Below, piece after piece: positions 31,272-39,292 of a stretch of 64,000 bases of DNA. The DNA is taken from assembly GCF_001514195.1 (NCBI RefSeq), contig NZ_KQ948734.1:464462-528461 (forward strand), read 5' to 3'. This stretch comes from Streptomyces griseorubiginosus (GTDB taxonomy: Bacteria > Actinomycetota > Actinomycetes > Streptomycetales > Streptomycetaceae). The notes beneath the pieces are model-generated. The model ran no database searches. It saw nothing but the letters and a program-made list of their open reading frames with translations, and had not been told where the DNA came from. Numbering within the stretch: the first letter of the stretch is position 1; every line of letters begins with the position of its first letter. The position numbers and the translations under genes are program-made.

Positions 31272-32524
31272 CGGGAGGCCTTCCCCTGGGGTGCCGTCAG
31301 TTCGGCCACGTCCCGGCGCAGCCGGGCACCGATGTGGTCGACCAGAACAGCCAGGTCCGCGCAGTACACGGAGGGCGCCGAGAAGACCGGGGCGGCCCCG
31401 GGGAAGTACCGGTGGGCGTACAGGCCCCCACCGCAGACACGGGACCGGACGCAGGAGCGGCAGACCGGACCGAGCCCGGTGAACCCGCGCTGCCTGGCCC
31501 GGAACGCCGGATGCGCGGCGGCGTCGGCGAAGGTGTCGCGGGACACGTGCAACCCGGTCTCGGGTGCCCCCGGGTAGCTCACCTTCAATGAGTCGGCCTG
31601 TTCGATCGCCCCGTCGGTCTCCACGACGACGAGGTCGACGGGGGCCAGCCCGACCATCTCGCTGCGCGCGGTGCCGCCGAGCAGCAGTGCCATGATCTCC
31701 TCGAACAGCCGGATGCCGGTCTCCCGGCGAGGGGCGCCGTACCAGCGGTCGAAGACCGCGCACAGCCAGTCGGCGTACGGGGTGGGTCGCGTACCGGTGC
31801 CCGGTGCGGGCGGCGCCGACGGTGGAGTCGTCCGGGTGGCGAGGCCGGGCGGCGGGGACTGCCAGGTCGCGTGCGGAAGCAGGAGGTCCAGCCGCGGAGG
31901 GTTGAAGTCCAGGAGCGCGTTGTACGTCTCCAGCGGATCGGTGGTGGGATCGACCACGCACAACAAGCCGGCGAACAGGTGCTGGTGAGCCGGGTCCGTC
32001 AGCAGTTCCAGTGCTCGGGCGGTGGCGGCATGACTGCCCTGTCCGTCGGCCCGTCGCCGGTGCCGGTCGTGTGCGGCCGGGGTGCCGTCCAGGCTCACCC
32101 CGATCCGTACTCCGTGACGATCGAGGACGGGGAGCAGCCCGGGGTCCTCGGCGAGCCGGATCCCGTTGGTCTGCATCGTGAACCGAGGTGCGGCGACCCC
32201 TGCCAAAGTCTCTGTCACCATCCCGAGGAGGTCCTCCAGGCGGTGTGCGCCGACCAGAAGCGGCTCACCGCCATGGAGCACCACGTGCACCTCGGACAGG
32301 CCTTGTTCCCCGGCGTGTTCGGCCATCAGCCGTGCGGCCCGGCGCACCGTTTCCGGAGCCATGATCCTCGGTCGTTGCCGCCAACTCTGGTCGGCGGCCT
32401 CGTACATGTAGCAGTAGGTGCACGCCAGGTTGCACCTGCTGTGGATCTTCAGCAGGAACTGCCGGAAGGGCACGGACTGTTGCCCGGCGTTCGGTGCGAC
32501 GGGCGGAGCGCTGGTGGCGGACAT
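31268..32524 (-). CDS. fxsB: Radical SAM/SPASM peptide maturase, FxsB family
   Basis: A 418-residue enzyme. KIHSRCNLACTYCYMYE (C31, C35, C38) binds the SAM-cleaving 4Fe-4S cluster; VVLHGGEPLL is the glycine-rich SAM motif, and TMQTNGIRL and GVSLDGTPAAHDRHRR are further radical SAM strands. The C-terminal CRSCVRSRVCGGGLYAHRYF is a short SPASM region for auxiliary clusters. FxsB enzymes act on small FxSxx-COOH precursor peptides; related maturases build carbon-carbon cyclophane links between aromatic and other side chains. A 95-base gap separates it from fxsT, and it couples to the HEXXH gene. It probably modifies the peptide encoded at 38040-38207. Confidence 0.93.
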   Translation of the reverse strand: MSATSAPPVAPNAGQQSVPFRQFLLKIHSRCNLACTYCYMYEAADQSWRQRPRIMAPETVRRAARLMAEHAGEQGLSEVHVVLHGGEPLLVGAHRLEDLLGMVTETLAGVAAPRFTMQTNGIRLAEDPGLLPVLDRHGVRIGVSLDGTPAAHDRHRRRADGQGSHAATARALELLTDPAHQHLFAGLLCVVDPTTDPLETYNALLDFNPPRLDLLLPHATWQSPPPGLATRTTPPSAPPAPGTGTRPTPYADWLCAVFDRWYGAPRRETGIRLFEEIMALLLGGTARSEMVGLAPVDLVVVETDGAIEQADSLKVSYPGAPETGLHVSRDTFADAAAHPAFRARQRGFTGLGPVCRSCVRSRVCGGGLYAHRYFPGAAPVFSAPSVYCADLAVLVDHIGARLRRDVAELTAPQGKASR

Positions 32525-32619
32525 CGGCTTCGATCGCTCTGGTATGGCGGCGGAGGAAAGAGGCCATCATAGGTATCCCATGAGTGCGAGTGACTCCTGG
32601 GGCGGATGACGTCAACTGA

Positions 32620-35600
32620 TTAGGTAGTGGGCGGTTCGATGTCCGAATCGAGCCGATTTCCGGACAGTATCGTCCGGGTCGTGGGATGGTCCTCGCCCAG
32701 CTTCTCCCGGGCCCTTCGCGCAGCCTCCGCCACCAGCTGCTCCGCCTCCTCGGTCTGCCCGAGCGCGCCCAGGCTCAGCCCCAGGTTGGAGGTGATGCTG
32801 ATGGTGTCGTAGTGGTCGGCTCCCAGGATGTCGAGGAAGTACCGGCGCGCCCGCCGGTCCCACCCGGACGCCTCTTCCACATCGCCGGACAGGATGAGGT
32901 CGTTCGCGTGATTGACCATGCAACTGAGGCTGTACGGGTGACTTTCCCCGACGATCCGCATCATTTTGTGGAGAGCCTCGTGGGACAACTCGCGTGCGGA
33001 GTCCGGACTGCCGGTCAACCGCCGGTACACCGAGAGGTTGGTCGAACAGCCAAGGGTGACGGGATGTTCCGCGCCCAGGTAGGTGCTGTAGCGGTCCCTC
33101 GCCCGTTCGGACAGCTGCCGTGCCCGCTCCGGCTCGCCGAGCGCCGCCAGGTCACAGGCGAGACCGACGGCCGCGGCGAGGGTGTCCGCGTGTTCCGTGC
33201 CGTGCGCCTCGACGTAGCGGGAGTGGATGTCCTCGTCGATCTTTCGTGCCTGTTCGTAGTCGCCGGCCCGGCGCAGTGCCACGGCGAGGTTGCGGCGGAT
33301 GCGCAGCGTCTCCGTGTGGGTGTCGCCGAGGGTCTGCTCCAGTAACTGGACGGTCGTGCGCAGAAGTTCCAGGGCATCCCGCAGATTGCCCGTCTCGCGC
33401 AGGTCCCGGGCGTAGTTACTGCCGAACTGCAGGGAGTAGAAGTTGTCCCGGCCGCGAGCCTCGGTCTGCTGTCGGTAGGCGTGTTCATGGAGGGTCAGGG
33501 CTGCCCGGCGATCACCCGCGAGGTACTCCGACATACCGAGGTTGTTGGTGTACATGAGGGTGCGTGGGTGGTCGTCACCCAGTGTCCGCAGGGCTCCGTC
33601 TAGGGTCTGACGGTCGAGTTCCCGTGCTTCCAGGTAGCGGCCCAGCGCGCGCAGGTCGGCGGCCACGTTCCCGGCGGCCGCGAGCGTGTGCGCGTAGTCC
33701 GGGCCCTTGGTGCGTTGGAACCGCTCGAAGGTGTCGAGGTCGGTCTCGTACGCCTTCCCCAGTTGCCCCTTCGAGCGCAGGACGTTGCCGAGCTGGATGC
33801 GCAGCATCAGGGTCTGCGGGTCGTCGGGGTGTCCGATGCCGCACGCCTCCCAGCGTTTCAGTGTGCGTTCCGCGAGTTCCTGCGCGTCGGTGTGCAGCCC
33901 CCGCTTCCACAGGTAGCGCACGGAATCGGTGACCCATTTGCGCACCTCGGGGTCCGGGCTCTCTGCGGCCAGGCTGGGCCGCAGATGGGGCAGGAGCTCT
34001 GCATAGCGGTCCCAGTCGCCGGGGACGTCGGGGTCGCCCGGGGCGGCGTCCACCAGGGCAGCGTGCACCACATCGCGCGCCTGCAGTTTGCGCTCGTCGT
34101 CGACCTGTTCGCTGATGACCGCCTGGACCAGCCGGTGCACCGTGAGGGTCTCGCTGCTTTGGTCGCTCTTGGCGAGGCCGAACCGGTTGATCGCCCGTAC
34201 GAGTTGGGCGACGGCCATCTCGTCGCGTGGTTCACCCGTGGGCAGCGTCAGCGCCTTGGTGACGGCCTTGCTGTAGAGAAGCCGCAAGGGGATGGGATCA
34301 GGGCCGAAGAAGGAGCAGATCTCCAGCATCTCGGCCGCCGCCTGGTTGACCCTGCGTAGTTCGTCCAGGGCCAGCCGCCAGGTCGCCGCGGCGGAGTGGG
34401 GATAGTCCCGCGTCGGCAGCTGGGTGCTCTGCAACACCTCGGTGAGGCGGTCCTTGAGCAGGGCCAGATAGGTGGCCACCGGCATGCTGCTCTCGCTCAG
34501 CCAGACCGCTGCCTGGGCAACGGCCAGCGGCAGGTCGCCCAGTTCCCTGGCCACCGCCTCGGCGTCGGAGGCCGTGAGCCCGGTGTTGAGGCGGTGCAGC
34601 AGGTCCGTGCTCTCCTGACGCTGGAACACTTCGACCTCGACCAGCCCCGCGTCGTTCACCCAGGTCCGGTCCCGGGAGCTGAGCAGGACGTGTCCGCCGG
34701 GCGGCCCGGTCGGGATGAACTCTGCCAGTTGTTCGGGACGTCCTGCGTTGTCATACACCAGGAGCCAGCGGTCGAAGGGCTCACCACGGCGCAGTGCCCT
34801 CAGTACCGACTCCGCCGTGCTCGTCATGTCCTCGCCGACCTCAAGGCCGAGGCGCGGCGCGAGATCGGCCAGGGCCGGACGGATCAGACCGGGCTGTGCG
34901 GCGGTGACCCACCAAACTACGTCATATGCTGCTTTAAACCTATGTGCATATTCCTGTGCGATTTGCGTCTTTCCTACACCTCCCAGCCCGTAGAGGACCT
35001 GCGTCGTGCTGCCGGAGGTGAAGCCGTTGCGCAGGCTCTCCAACAGAAAGCCCCTGCCCGTGAAGGAGACGTTCCTGGAAGGGACGCGCTGCACCGTTGG
35101 GGACGTACCGGGGAACGGCGGTGCGGGCGTGCCGGTGGCCGGCAAGACAGTGCCCGGAACGCGGGTGCGACGGACCGGGCCCACGACGGAGAGCAGATGG
35201 GCTTCCGCCTCCTCGGGAGTGCAGTGGGTGAGGTCGGCGGCGAACCGCCCCCTGAAGGGGTCCCGGGCCGTGGTCTCGAACTCCTGGACGCGTACCGCCA
35301 GCAGCGACCCGTCGGCGCTCTCCTGGCCTCTCAGCTGGGTCCAGATGTCCCGGGCGCGCCGCTGCACCATGTACTCGGGGGAGAGCAGGGCCAGCAGCCT
35401 GCCCCGTCCCTTCACCACGGGGGCGACCTCGGGCAGCGTCCCGGTGCTCGGTTCGGCGGTGCTGTGCAGCGAGACCTGATACCCGGCGCCTTCCATGCGG
35501 GCCGCGACCCATTCGGCCCACATGCGGTCGGCCGGAGCGTAGCTGACGTGGATGCGCGGCCATGACGTCCGGGGGTCGAGGTACGCGGCGCGCATCACCA

Positions 35601-36588
35601 GCCGGTCCTCCTCCGGGTGGGGGACGAGGGACCGCACCCGGCCGTCGGTGATCCACCCGGTGAGCCGCTCGAAGGCCGCCAGCAGGTTGCCGGGCTGGGC
35701 GGGCCGGTCTCGGACCGTGGCGGGGATCTCGGCGTACGCGTAGTACTTCTTGTAGGGGATCTCGACCTCTCCCCAGTACTGGTCGTGCTCCGAGTCCTCC
35801 AGCCACGACAGGAACGGTCCGAACTCGGCACGGGCCAGGTCCCGGCCCCATTCGAGCAGTTCCTGCTCCCCGTCCTCGACGCGCATGGGAACGGGGAGGA
35901 TACGCACCGGATGGCGCACCTCCGCTGCCACGGACTGTGCGACGTCCAGGCCGCCCTCGATGCTCTGGTGGTTCAGGACGAAGCCGTCGACCAGGACGTC
36001 CGGCATCAGCGTCGTACAGATCCCCGAGATGTCGCTGACGCCCGTGCGGCTGTCGATGAGGACGTAGTCGTACGAGGCCTTCATCTCCTCCCGAAGCACC
36101 TGGAGGAAGGAGCCGCCGCCCAGACGCTCGTAGAACGCGCGCCAGTTGAAACTGGTGACGTCCGCGGAGTACGAGGGGGACATCCGTCCCGCGGGCAGGA
36201 AGTCGAGCCGGCCGCCCGCCGGGAACCGCAGGTCAAGGCCGGTGGTGCGAGGGCCCAGGCGGGCGTGGGAACGAAGCTCGTCCTCGCTCATGACGGTGGT
36301 CCCGGCACCGGGTTCCAGCGGCCCGGGGCGCATGACCTGTCCGACGAAGGAGTTCACCATGTTGATAAGGCCGTCGGTGTCCCGCAGCTTCGGATCGAGG
36401 AGGAAGGGGCGCAGATAGCGGTGCAGTCCGGGAGCTTCCAGGTCCCAGTCGACCAGCAGCACCCGCTTGCCGTTGCTAGCCATGATCCAACCGACGTTGA
36501 CCAGGGCCATCGTGCGGCCGGTGCCACCTTTGTAGGAGTAGAAGGTGACGATCCGGCCGGTTTCCTGAGCCTGGGCCTCAGTGCTCAT
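32620..36588 (-). CDS. fxsT: FxsT: ParA-like / TIR-like / NB-ARC / tetratricopeptide protein
   Basis: A 1322-residue multidomain protein matching the 'FxSxx-COOH system tetratricopeptide repeat protein' architecture. Residues 12-320 are a ParA/MinD-like P-loop domain (KGGTGRTMALVNVGW, K20-T26; LLVDWDLEAPGL; VLIDSRTG). About 345-440 is TIR-like (RIHVSYAPADRMWAEWVAARMEGAGYQV). An NB-ARC STAND ATPase starts at about 505 with GLGGVGKTQIAQ (534-545), then LLVYDNAGRPEQLAEF and GDLPLAVAQAAVWL. The last 450 residues are TPRs (repeats of ALRTLGDDHPRTL and LEQTLGDTHTETL types). It looks like a signal-activated switch that oligomerises, as in other STAND proteins. The ATG at 36588 overlaps the fxsC stop (ATGA). 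Confidence 0.9.
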   Translation of the reverse strand: MSTEAQAQETGRIVTFYSYKGGTGRTMALVNVGWIMASNGKRVLLVDWDLEAPGLHRYLRPFLLDPKLRDTDGLINMVNSFVGQVMRPGPLEPGAGTTVMSEDELRSHARLGPRTTGLDLRFPAGGRLDFLPAGRMSPSYSADVTSFNWRAFYERLGGGSFLQVLREEMKASYDYVLIDSRTGVSDISGICTTLMPDVLVDGFVLNHQSIEGGLDVAQSVAAEVRHPVRILPVPMRVEDGEQELLEWGRDLARAEFGPFLSWLEDSEHDQYWGEVEIPYKKYYAYAEIPATVRDRPAQPGNLLAAFERLTGWITDGRVRSLVPHPEEDRLVMRAAYLDPRTSWPRIHVSYAPADRMWAEWVAARMEGAGYQVSLHSTAEPSTGTLPEVAPVVKGRGRLLALLSPEYMVQRRARDIWTQLRGQESADGSLLAVRVQEFETTARDPFRGRFAADLTHCTPEEAEAHLLSVVGPVRRTRVPGTVLPATGTPAPPFPGTSPTVQRVPSRNVSFTGRGFLLESLRNGFTSGSTTQVLYGLGGVGKTQIAQEYAHRFKAAYDVVWWVTAAQPGLIRPALADLAPRLGLEVGEDMTSTAESVLRALRRGEPFDRWLLVYDNAGRPEQLAEFIPTGPPGGHVLLSSRDRTWVNDAGLVEVEVFQRQESTDLLHRLNTGLTASDAEAVARELGDLPLAVAQAAVWLSESSMPVATYLALLKDRLTEVLQSTQLPTRDYPHSAAATWRLALDELRRVNQAAAEMLEICSFFGPDPIPLRLLYSKAVTKALTLPTGEPRDEMAVAQLVRAINRFGLAKSDQSSETLTVHRLVQAVISEQVDDERKLQARDVVHAALVDAAPGDPDVPGDWDRYAELLPHLRPSLAAESPDPEVRKWVTDSVRYLWKRGLHTDAQELAERTLKRWEACGIGHPDDPQTLMLRIQLGNVLRSKGQLGKAYETDLDTFERFQRTKGPDYAHTLAAAGNVAADLRALGRYLEARELDRQTLDGALRTLGDDHPRTLMYTNNLGMSEYLAGDRRAALTLHEHAYRQQTEARGRDNFYSLQFGSNYARDLRETGNLRDALELLRTTVQLLEQTLGDTHTETLRIRRNLAVALRRAGDYEQARKIDEDIHSRYVEAHGTEHADTLAAAVGLACDLAALGEPERARQLSERARDRYSTYLGAEHPVTLGCSTNLSVYRRLTGSPDSARELSHEALHKMMRIVGESHPYSLSCMVNHANDLILSGDVEEASGWDRRARRYFLDILGADHYDTISITSNLGLSLGALGQTEEAEQLVAEAARRAREKLGEDHPTTRTILSGNRLDSDIEPPTT

Positions 36589-37880
36589 TGTCCTGATCCT
36601 TCTGCAGGTGCGAACGGACCCTCCGGCTCGGTCGGGTCGTCGGCACGGGACGGAGGGGGATACGGGACGCTGAGTCCCGGCATGGGCGGTGCCGACGGTC
36701 CGGCGGGCAGCCGGCGCGGGACGGCCTTCTCCATGAGGCGGTTCTGTGCCACGACCACCATGCGGGCCAGCCGGTCCTCGAACCGTTGGCGTTCGACCTG
36801 GACCTGGAACAACGGGTCGTAGGGGTCGTTGCGTCGCATCCAGTTGCGTCTGAAGACCTGCTGGAGGTCGGCCCACAGCTTCTCGTCACCGGATTCCTCG
36901 TCCGTCTCATGACAAGGGACGAGCACTCCGGTGACGGGGTGGTTCTCTCGGTCGTAGTCGGACAGCGCAGTGCGGTACCGGCCCTCCCTGGCGGCCCACG
37001 CGTCGACCAGCAGCACGGAGGTCTGGTTGTTGTACATGGCCTCCTCGAGCTTCTCGCCGAGACCACCGTCGACGACCTCAAGGGTGCTCGTGCACCCCTC
37101 GTCGATAATCACGCGTTGAGCTCGGTAGGCCACGGTGGGATGGACCGGAGGGTGGTACGGGGTCCAGTCGAGCGGTGAGGGCCCGTAGTACTCGCGCCGC
37201 TGCCGGCCTTCAGGCAGGGGGTCGGTGACACCGGCGGCGATGAAGACCCGGACGTGACCCGTGGTCCGGCTGCCCGGTCCCGCGGGCTCCCGTCCCTCGA
37301 AGGGGCTGCGCACAGTGCCCAGGTCGAGACCCTGCGCACGAGGCAACCGGAAGAGATCGGCCACGTGCTGCACCCTCTTCGCCACGAGCTCCAGGACGGC
37401 ACGGTAGGCCCGGCCCCCCGGGGCGGAACGCAGCAGCCCCATCAGGCCCTGCTCCAGGTACTCCTGGCCCATCGCCGGTTCGAAGTACTGATACCTGCTG
37501 ATCTCCGGCGGCATCGCCTGGTGCAGGGGGACCCACAGGATCGGTATGAGGGCTGGCACCTCGATGTCCGTCTGCTCGCGGTACTTCAGCACCCGGGATT
37601 CGAAGGCGGCCCACTCCTTGCCGCAGTACAGGCTGTTGACGTACGCAGGGGAACACAGGGCCACCATGGCCCGGCAGTGCCCGATCTCGCTGCCGAGCGT
37701 GCTCTCCCAGTCCATGCCCAGGCCGATGCGCTCGACATCGAGAAACGGCTGCTGACCACTGACGTCCGCGCCCAGACGAGCCAGTTCCTCGACCAGGTCG
37801 TCGTAGAAACGGCCCACGAACGCGCTTCCACGGTCGTCCCGGCGCGCGTAGCTGAGGAAAAAGTACGGCTCTCGCTCCAA
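36585..37880 (-). CDS. fxsC: FxsC: TIR-like protein of the Fxs locus
   Basis: A 431-residue protein. The N-terminal TIR domain reads PYFFLSYARRDDRG, then FVGRFYDDLVEELARLGADVSG, LDVERIGLGMDWESTLGSEIGHCRAMVALCSPAYVNS, and CGKEWAAFESRV. Glu89 in KEW sits where catalytic TIR proteins carry their NADase glutamate (inference from pattern). A second alpha/beta domain (about 208-375: HVRVFIAAGVTDPLPEG, TSVLLVDAWAAREGRYRTALSDYDRENHPVTGVLVPCHE) resembles another TIR-like fold. The tail is proline-rich. The TTG start at 37880 is preceded by GGGGGGTG. The family is named FxsC (TIGR04276) for its constant link to FxsB. Confidence 0.88.
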   Translation of the reverse strand: MEREPYFFLSYARRDDRGSAFVGRFYDDLVEELARLGADVSGQQPFLDVERIGLGMDWESTLGSEIGHCRAMVALCSPAYVNSLYCGKEWAAFESRVLKYREQTDIEVPALIPILWVPLHQAMPPEISRYQYFEPAMGQEYLEQGLMGLLRSAPGGRAYRAVLELVAKRVQHVADLFRLPRAQGLDLGTVRSPFEGREPAGPGSRTTGHVRVFIAAGVTDPLPEGRQRREYYGPSPLDWTPYHPPVHPTVAYRAQRVIIDEGCTSTLEVVDGGLGEKLEEAMYNNQTSVLLVDAWAAREGRYRTALSDYDRENHPVTGVLVPCHETDEESGDEKLWADLQQVFRRNWMRRNDPYDPLFQVQVERQRFEDRLARMVVVAQNRLMEKAVPRRLPAGPSAPPMPGLSVPYPPPSRADDPTEPEGPFAPAEGSGQ

Positions 37881-38039
37881 AGCACCCCCCGGCTGCCGTA
37901 TGCGGCCGCAGGCGTCTCACCGCGCCTTGAGCCGGGATACGTGCGTGGCAACGTGATACCCCGATCGGCCGGGGCTCAACTCACAGTGGCAGGACGGATC
38001 GTACTTGGCCGAAAGGTGGCGCGGAGGTGCTGTCGGCGT

Positions 38040-38207
38040 TCAGAGAAGGGCCGAGGTGAACGCGGCGCAGCTCTCGCCCGACGGGAACCGCACATCGTAG
38101 AGCACCCGGGCCAGAGCGGTGTCCGGCAGGTTCTCCAGTGCGTCCATGGACAGGTCGGTGATGTCCACCAGGTCCGAGACGTACTCGGAGTCGCTCTCTG
38201 TCAGCAC
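38040..38207 (-). CDS. fxsA: FxsA-like RiPP precursor with FTSALL C-terminus
   Basis: A 55-residue peptide. The leader DLVDITDLSMDALENLPDTALARVLYDVRF follows the FxsA pattern (VDxxxxxxLxxLxxLxDTxLAxxLxRVL). The C-terminus is ESCAAFTSALL. FxsA peptides are defined by a terminal FxSxx-COOH; here the motif F-T-S is followed by three residues instead of two. GTG 38207 is chosen because GAAAGG lies 8 bases before it; a GTG at 38231 would add eight residues without a ribosome site. It lies 159 bases upstream of fxsC on the same strand and is the likely substrate of FxsB. Confidence 0.8.
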   Translation of the reverse strand: MLTESDSEYVSDLVDITDLSMDALENLPDTALARVLYDVRFPSGESCAAFTSALL

Positions 38208-38548
38208 CTGCAGTGCCTTTCTACCTCGCACGTGCCACGCCAGGGCAGCGGGCGACGGGACAGAGCCTAGTGGCAGAGCGGCTCTATAGCGCACCAGGGG
38301 AAGCCAGGAGTCGGAACGACATCCCCCGCGGAGACGGCCGAGGCCGCCACCCCCCACAGGAGAGGCCCCGGCCGTCGCGCGGCACGGGCCGCGCGGCGGC
38401 CCGTACTCTCTACAGCGCCGCGGGTGCGGTTTGTGTCACACCCCGCCCCGGATCACGAGGTCGTTGCTTTTTGTACGGACATGGACGAGCAGCGGTTTCA
38501 GGTCGTAACGTGCCTTTCGCGCCGGGCGCGGATGTTGAATGATCAAAC
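38208..38548. other. 341-base divergent intergenic region (fxsA / sigma module 2)
   Basis: Promoters for fxsA (minus strand) and the second ECF sigma gene (plus strand) must lie here. I see no convincing gene, long palindrome or tandem repeat. Possible elements are an AT-richer stretch TTGCTTTTTGTACGG near 38463-38477 and TTGAATGATCAAAC just before the sigma GTG at 38549, which lacks a ribosome site and may be translated leaderless. Confidence 0.4.
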
Positions 38549-39292
38549 GTGACTCTCGAACGATCACCACCACCCTCGACGGCTCGAAGCGACGACCATC
38601 GATCGCGACCACGTATTGAGGACTCACGGGTGCTGGGGGACGACGCGGAGCTGACCGCCGCGGTGCGTGCGGCGCAGGACGGGGACGAGACCGCGTTCCG
38701 TACTGTGTACCGCACCGTGCACCCGCGGCTGCTCGGATACGTCCGGACACTGGTCGGCGATCCGGACGCCGAGGACGTGGCCTCCGAGGCCTGGCTCCAG
38801 ATAGCCCGTGACCTGGACCGCTTCGACGGCGACGCGGACCGCTTCCGCGGCTGGGCCGCCCGGATAGCCCGCAACCGCGCCCTGGACCACATACGGATGC
38901 GCGGCCGACGCCCCGCCATCGGCGGCGACGAGACCGAACTGACCGGCAAGCCCGCCGAGTCGGACACCGCGGGTGAGGCCATCGAGGCGCTCGCCACCGG
39001 CACCACCCTCTCGCTCATCGCCCGGCTGCCCCAGGACCAGGCCGAGGCCGTGGTGCTGCGGGTGGTGGTCGGCCTGGACGCCAAGACCGCCGCCGAGACC
39101 CTGGGCAAGCGTCCGGGCGCCGTACGGACCGCCGCGCACCGGGGTCTGAAACGGCTCGCCGAACTCCTCGACGCGGATCCGGAATCCCCCGGCGCGCTCG
39201 ATGCCCTGCCGCCCCAGCGAGAACCGCGGGACCGTGCGGTGACGTCCGCGACTGTGACGCATATGCGCCCGCGGACGCAGAAGGACATGTGA
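38549..39292 (+). CDS. ECF RNA polymerase sigma factor (module 2)
   Basis: A 247-residue group 4 sigma factor. Region 2 begins DETAFRTVYRTVHPRLLGYVRTLVGDPDAEDVASEAWLQIARDLDRFDGDADRFRGWAARIARNRALDHIRMRGRRP; region 4 is SLIARLPQDQAEAVVLRVVVGLDAKTAAETLGKRPGAVRTAAHRGLKRLAELL. About 30 C-terminal residues are extra. The GTG at 38549 has no Shine-Dalgarno sequence. It overlaps the membrane-partner gene (stop TGA 39290-39292; ATG 39292). Sequence blocks are nearly the same as in the sigma factor at 28681, so the two are paralogues. Confidence 0.93.
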   Translation: MTLERSPPPSTARSDDHRSRPRIEDSRVLGDDAELTAAVRAAQDGDETAFRTVYRTVHPRLLGYVRTLVGDPDAEDVASEAWLQIARDLDRFDGDADRFRGWAARIARNRALDHIRMRGRRPAIGGDETELTGKPAESDTAGEAIEALATGTTLSLIARLPQDQAEAVVLRVVVGLDAKTAAETLGKRPGAVRTAAHRGLKRLAELLDADPESPGALDALPPQREPRDRAVTSATVTHMRPRTQKDM

